Program-made: the position numbers and the translations under genes
The notes under the pieces: model-generated
Seen by the model: only the letters and a program-made list of their open reading frames with translations
The model's database searches: none
What the model was told of the DNA's origin: nothing
Shown: one piece after another, positions 62,093 through 64,000 of the stretch
Position numbering within the stretch: position 1 is the first letter of the stretch
How the letters are laid out: the number at the start of each line of letters is the position of its first letter
DNA from: Argopecten irradians
Taxonomy: Eukaryota; Mollusca; Bivalvia; Pectinida; Pectinidae
Assembly (NCBI RefSeq): GCF_041381155.1
Contig: NC_091134.1
Location: 73,615,469-73,679,468 of the forward strand
Direction: 5' to 3'
Length of the DNA stretch: 64,000 nucleotides

Positions 62093-62599
62093 ATGGTGTA
62101 GAGGAATTAAATACAGATATAGCACTAAACTATGTGAGCACTTGTCCTGGGCCTATGATGGAGCTTGAATAAAATCTAAGTGTAAAATGATGAATGTGAA
62201 CCACTTGTAATATATATACCCCATTACCCAGCAGGAAGTCTAATTACTGAGGTCAGAACAAAGGAAACACCAATCTCACCTGTTAATTGGTAAATCTACC
62301 TGTTCCAGGTGATCAAACAGTGATTCTTACACCTGTGTCTGTTTGATTGTGTTAATTAAACATGTGTTTTCTCACCATTTACCTACCCTGTAGGGTGTCT
62401 TTGATCCCCCTAAGCCATACTTTCGATTTTATCTGTCCTTTTCAATTAGCTGTTATCTTGTATCAACTCCAGGAAACATATATGGCACATGTAACTAATT
62501 ATCTTTTGATTGTAATTAAGAAACTTGACATGTCTGTTGATTTTAAACATTTATTATCTATAACTTTGATAGATATTTACAATATTTAGTGTTTACTGG

Positions 62600-62850
62600 T
62601 TATCATTGCTTTCCTTTATAATATATATAATACTGGTACATTTAAAATAAACTATATCTATTTGTACATGTATACATATGCTGGTTATATTGCTTTCCTT
62701 TAAAATTATATATTACATTTAATTTAAAATAAATTATATCCATTTGTACATGTATACATATGCTGGTTATATTGCTTTCCTTTAAAATTATATATTACAT
62801 TTAATCTAAAATAAATTATATCCATTTGTACATGTATACATATGCTATTA
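62600..62850. repeat. about 82-bp tandem repeat, three copies
   Basis: Copies of TGGTTATATTGCTTTCCTTT followed by AT-rich spacer and CATTTGTACATGTATACATA; the first copy is diverged. Confidence 0.85.
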
Positions 62851-63506
62851 TTCAAGTCCTTTTATACCAGGTATTTCATATAAGAAATGTAACATGTATT
62901 TTTACAGAATCTTCACCAGCAGAAACAATAAAGTTGAGTGTTACACTGGGATATATATAGCTATGTGTTCCTCTAGCTAGTTTATTGATATATAGTATAT
63001 GTACAGATACAGTGAGATATATGGCTAATTTCTGTGGGAATAGTCTTGCTCACATATAAAATGTCCTGAATTGCTTTCTTACACATCTATATTATTAGTC
63101 TTGATATCCTTGTTATCAAGTTTATATTTATTTGTGCTTATTTCAAGTTTTTATTGAAACTAATTACAAAGTTTAAGTATTTTGCTCACAAAAACAGAAG
63201 TTTGTAAGACCTACGTTTACTTCATCAAACCTTATACCAAATCATACAGAACACTGCAGGTATCCCGATCAATAGTTTCATATACAATGTACACTGACCA
63301 CCAATTGTGTCAATAACATCAGTTTTCCTTATATCCTATATTTAGATCCACAGAAAAAAATTGTCTACACAGATTAAATAGAGTTTGCAATTTGACAAAT
63401 GTAAAGTTTGATTTAATTGCCATCCTAGCTGGTGCTGCTGTCTCCATAGTTATAGTTCCCTAAAAGATTGGTATATTCTACTATAAAGTTTGGTTTTATT
63501 AGTTTA

Positions 63507-63698
63507 ACTTCCTCCTAACAGTCAGGCTCATGGACGTGCCAGGTTTATTGGTGGAGAAAAGACAGAGAAAAACCATTGACCAGCAGTCAGTATCTGGCAA
63601 CTGCCGCACATGGGATGCGAACTCACAACCCAAAGGTGGAGGGCTTGTGGTAATATGTCGGGACATGTATCTTAACCACTCGACCATCGTAGCCCCAT
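63507..63698 (-). mobile_element. tRNA-derived SINE
   Basis: On the minus strand it starts GGGGCTACGATGGTCGAGTG (A box TGGTCGAGTGGTTAAG, serine/leucine tRNA-like). A B-box-like GAGTTCGCATCCC follows, then a central part with GGTTTTTCTCTGTCTTTTCT and CCACCAATAAACCTGGCACG. The central part resembles the Meta-type domain described for bivalve SINEs; that family name is recollection, the pol III structure is visible. Confidence 0.75.
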
Positions 63699-63834
63699 TT
63701 TAAAGTAGATGAAAATATTGCCAGAATAACAGAACATCCTCCAACATATAGCTATGGCAATTACTTTTCAAAATAAACACAAAATAGAATGGGTATATGT
63801 TAGCTATTCCTTTCTAACAACAAATTTAACAAAA

Positions 63835-64000
63835 GGCACACAGGCCTTAAAGGTCATCTGGCTTCCTTGTGTGAAGTCATATAGGAAATTAAATAGATAT
63901 GGTGTCATAGTAGCCATCTTGGATTTGGGATCAACCAGAGATTTAACAACTGAACACTTGGTCAATATCAAATCAGGATCTTTTCAGGCAAGTTTCAGCC
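63835..64000 (+). repeat. start of dispersed repeat, cut by window end
   Basis: CACAGGCCTTAAAGGTCATCTGG resembles the start of the CAAGAGGCCC family in part, and the following AGCCATCTTGGATTTGGGAT and TCAGGATCTTTTCAGGCAAG resemble 21180-21740. Cut off at the window edge. Confidence 0.5.

Overview
This looks like nuclear DNA of an invertebrate animal, most likely a bivalve mollusc. Genes are split by long AT-rich introns with GT-AG junctions. Three genes have clear vertebrate orthologs. The dispersed repeats include elements starting CAAGAGGCCCATGGGCC, which I recall as common in bivalve genomes, and a tRNA-derived SINE. There are no bacterial operons, rRNA genes or CRISPR arrays. The species cannot be read from the sequence.

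Three genes are supported by spliced reconstruction. (1) 202-2951, plus strand: the last six coding exons of a NELL1/NELL2-type secreted protein (two calcium-binding EGF domains, then VWC domains, then the conserved C-terminal cysteine tail). (2) 28398-36690, minus strand: a complete ODF3 (SHIPPO1/CIMAP1A) gene with four coding exons, 252 residues, a non-coding first exon and an RFX X-box just upstream. (3) 52207-59310, possibly out to 62088, minus strand: a DEPDC7 ortholog with six common coding exons and at least three phase-compatible candidate first exons.

Roughly a third of the window is minisatellite: at least twelve arrays with unrelated units of 16-82 bp, the largest at 7015-10905, 16480-20925, 30966-33343, 41366-44365 and 48900-51330. 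Several arrays abut exons and repeat the local splice site: the acceptor of a NELL exon, the donor of an ODF3 exon, and the donor of a candidate DEPDC7 first exon. The intergenic array at 16480-20925 carries CAG|GTGAGT, an ideal 5' splice site, in many of its units.

Mobile DNA is layered. At 12249-15402 is a foldback-like element with about 350-bp terminal inverted repeats built from hairpin units and a 6-bp target duplication. Inside it, 13210-14968 has the A1/B1-A2/B2 split direct repeat layout of a tyrosine-recombinase retrotransposon and carries only a truncated SGNH-hydrolase ORF. At 22778-25750 is an inverted-repeat transposon with an 8-bp target duplication, proven by an empty paralogous site at 45666-45673; it hosts at least three further palindromic elements. 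A hAT-like insertion splits another minisatellite at 40154-41035. The regions 44.4-45.5 kb and 46.3-48.9 kb hold no gene I can recognise.
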